A stretch of DNA of 41,783 bases from NCBI GenBank assembly GCA_022447275.1, contig JAKVBK010000027.1, positions 1 through 41,783 on the forward strand. The letters run 5' to 3'. The notes beneath the pieces are model-generated. The model searched no databases. It was given only the letters and a program-made list of their open reading frames with translations, and had not been told where the DNA came from. This DNA comes from Oceanicola sp. (lineage in GTDB: Bacteria; Pseudomonadota; Alphaproteobacteria; Rhodobacterales; Rhodobacteraceae). Positions 41,152-41,783 of this stretch are shown piece after piece. How positions within the stretch are numbered: the first letter of the stretch is position 1; each line of letters starts with the position of its first letter. Position numbers and translations under genes: made by a program.

Positions 41152-41526
41152 TTAGCCAACAAGAAGGATGATCCAGACCAACGCCCAAAGAAGCGCGCTC
41201 GCGAAAACCGCCCCACTGGCAACATCCTTCGCCTTTTTTGCAAGCGGGTGCTTCTCAGTTGAAATGTAGTCGACGCAGGTCTCTATGGCGGTGTTGAGCA
41301 ACTCGGTGATCAGAACCAGACCGCCCAAAGCAACGAGCAAGGCCATCGCCAAAGGCTCCAGCCCCAGCAGCAGACACGCGATGACATTGAGAACGTTCAC
41401 AGCTGTCCACTGACGCAGGCTTTTCTCTTCCATCCAGCCAACCCGCAAGCCACTAATGGACCAGCGGGTCGTGTCGACAAGCCGCGCCAACTCCTTTTTC
41501 GTGCGCGCAATAAGCGTCTGGCTCAT
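41152..41526 (-). CDS. dgkA: diacylglycerol kinase (prokaryotic DagK)
   Basis: A 124-residue three-helix inner-membrane kinase that phosphorylates diacylglycerol to phosphatidic acid using ATP, recycling lipid released during envelope turnover. Conserved elements: GWMEEKSLRQW (short amphipathic start), LITELLNTAIETCVDYIS with catalytic and ATP-site glutamates, and HPLAKKAKDVASGAVFASALLWALVW. It overlaps the upstream reading frame by ATGA (41523-41526). The 194 bases between it and the kinase gene hold no supported gene; a 43-codon frame at 40969-41100 is not convincing. Confidence 0.93.
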   Translation of the reverse strand: MSQTLIARTKKELARLVDTTRWSISGLRVGWMEEKSLRQWTAVNVLNVIACLLLGLEPLAMALLVALGGLVLITELLNTAIETCVDYISTEKHPLAKKAKDVASGAVFASALLWALVWIILLVG

Positions 41527-41783
41527 GCTTCCATACCCTGAGCGAATTTTTCAAAGGAAGGGGTCAGGCTTGCCCTCTCAGCGGCGGACAGGTCATCGCT
41601 ATATAGCCTGTCAGCGCCCATCGCTTTTAGACAAATCTCCAAGGCAGGGTCACCTAGCATAGTCACAGAAACAGGCCTTTGCTCCTTTATTGCAGCAGAT
41701 CTGGGAAGCTAGAGGCGGCCCAATTCAATTGGGTAATTAAGGCGTTGGTTGCGAATGATCGCATCGTTTCCAAGCTCTCTGCA
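41523..41783 (-). pseudogene. 3' part of an unrecognised gene with an in-frame stop, running off the window
   Basis: On the minus strand a reading frame enters from the window edge as ...NDAIIRNQRLNYPIELGRL, meets TAG at 41709-41711, and continues in the same frame as LPRSAAIKEQRPVSVTMLGDPALEICLKAMGADRLYSDDL... to TGA at 41523-41525, which forms ATGA with dgkA. An ATG at 41660 would allow a 45-residue protein from there. The residue composition is equally protein-like before and after the TAG, so either one gene was interrupted by a nonsense mutation, or a short separate gene starts at 41660. I do not recognise the family. Confidence 0.4.

Overview
The window looks like a chromosomal stretch of a marine-type alphaproteobacterium of the Roseobacter group (Rhodobacterales). 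The basis is the high G+C content, the dense operons with four-base ATGA or TGATG overlaps, a complete TRAP transporter, several ABC uptake systems with GntR or LacI regulators, and small genes typical of that group (an 'aggregation factor core'-like exported protein, a DUF6356-type protein, a CIA30-domain exported protein). No rRNA, tRNA, CRISPR array or prophage was seen. The only mobile DNA is a broken IS630-family transposase at the left edge.

Layout. (1) 1-1150: decayed IS630 copy. (2) 1360-8810: an exported protein, a GntR regulator, and a six-gene minus-strand operon (FAH-family enzyme, RutE-like nitroreductase, TRAP DctP/DctQ/DctM, intradiol ring-cleavage dioxygenase) with a divergent YciI-family gene. 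Related A/T-rich inverted repeats lie upstream of the GntR gene and in the divergent operon/YciI promoter region, suggesting one regulon for import and ring cleavage of a hydroxylated aromatic. (3) 8986-11513: a DUF6356-type gene, a LacI regulator, and a divergent phytanoyl-CoA-dioxygenase-family oxygenase. (4) 11615-18059: a GntR/GNAT pair divergent from a polyamine-type ABC importer (ATPase, Tat-exported binding protein, two permeases) that ends in an Asp/Glu/hydantoin racemase. (5) 18158-24697: a homoprotocatechuate meta-cleavage cluster, hpaR divergent from hpaF-hpaE-hpaD-decarboxylase-hpaG-hpaH, closed by a strong bidirectional terminator. An aromatic-amino-acid-type PLP decarboxylase sits inside the operon; HpaBC and the HpaI aldolase are absent from the window. 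(6) 24781-25574: cytochrome b561 and a small membrane protein. (7) 25838-35388: an eight-gene minus-strand operon with a CUT1-type sugar ABC importer and two pairs of TIM-barrel isomerase-like plus Gfo/Idh/MocA dehydrogenase genes, controlled by a divergent LacI regulator with two identical 14-bp operators. (8) 35736-41783: CIA30-domain protein, quinone-oxidoreductase-like MDR with divergent LysR, an orphan hybrid histidine kinase, diacylglycerol kinase, and the 3' end of a possibly interrupted gene.

The region is a catabolic archipelago: four separately regulated modules, each joining its own importer or ring-opening chemistry to a local regulator. The most promising candidates for undescribed biology are the two-dehydrogenase/two-isomerase sugar operon, whose gene set matches the oxidation-elimination-hydration-reduction logic described for levoglucosan catabolism, and the TRAP/intradiol/YciI/RutE/FAH operon, whose substrate cannot be read from known pathways.
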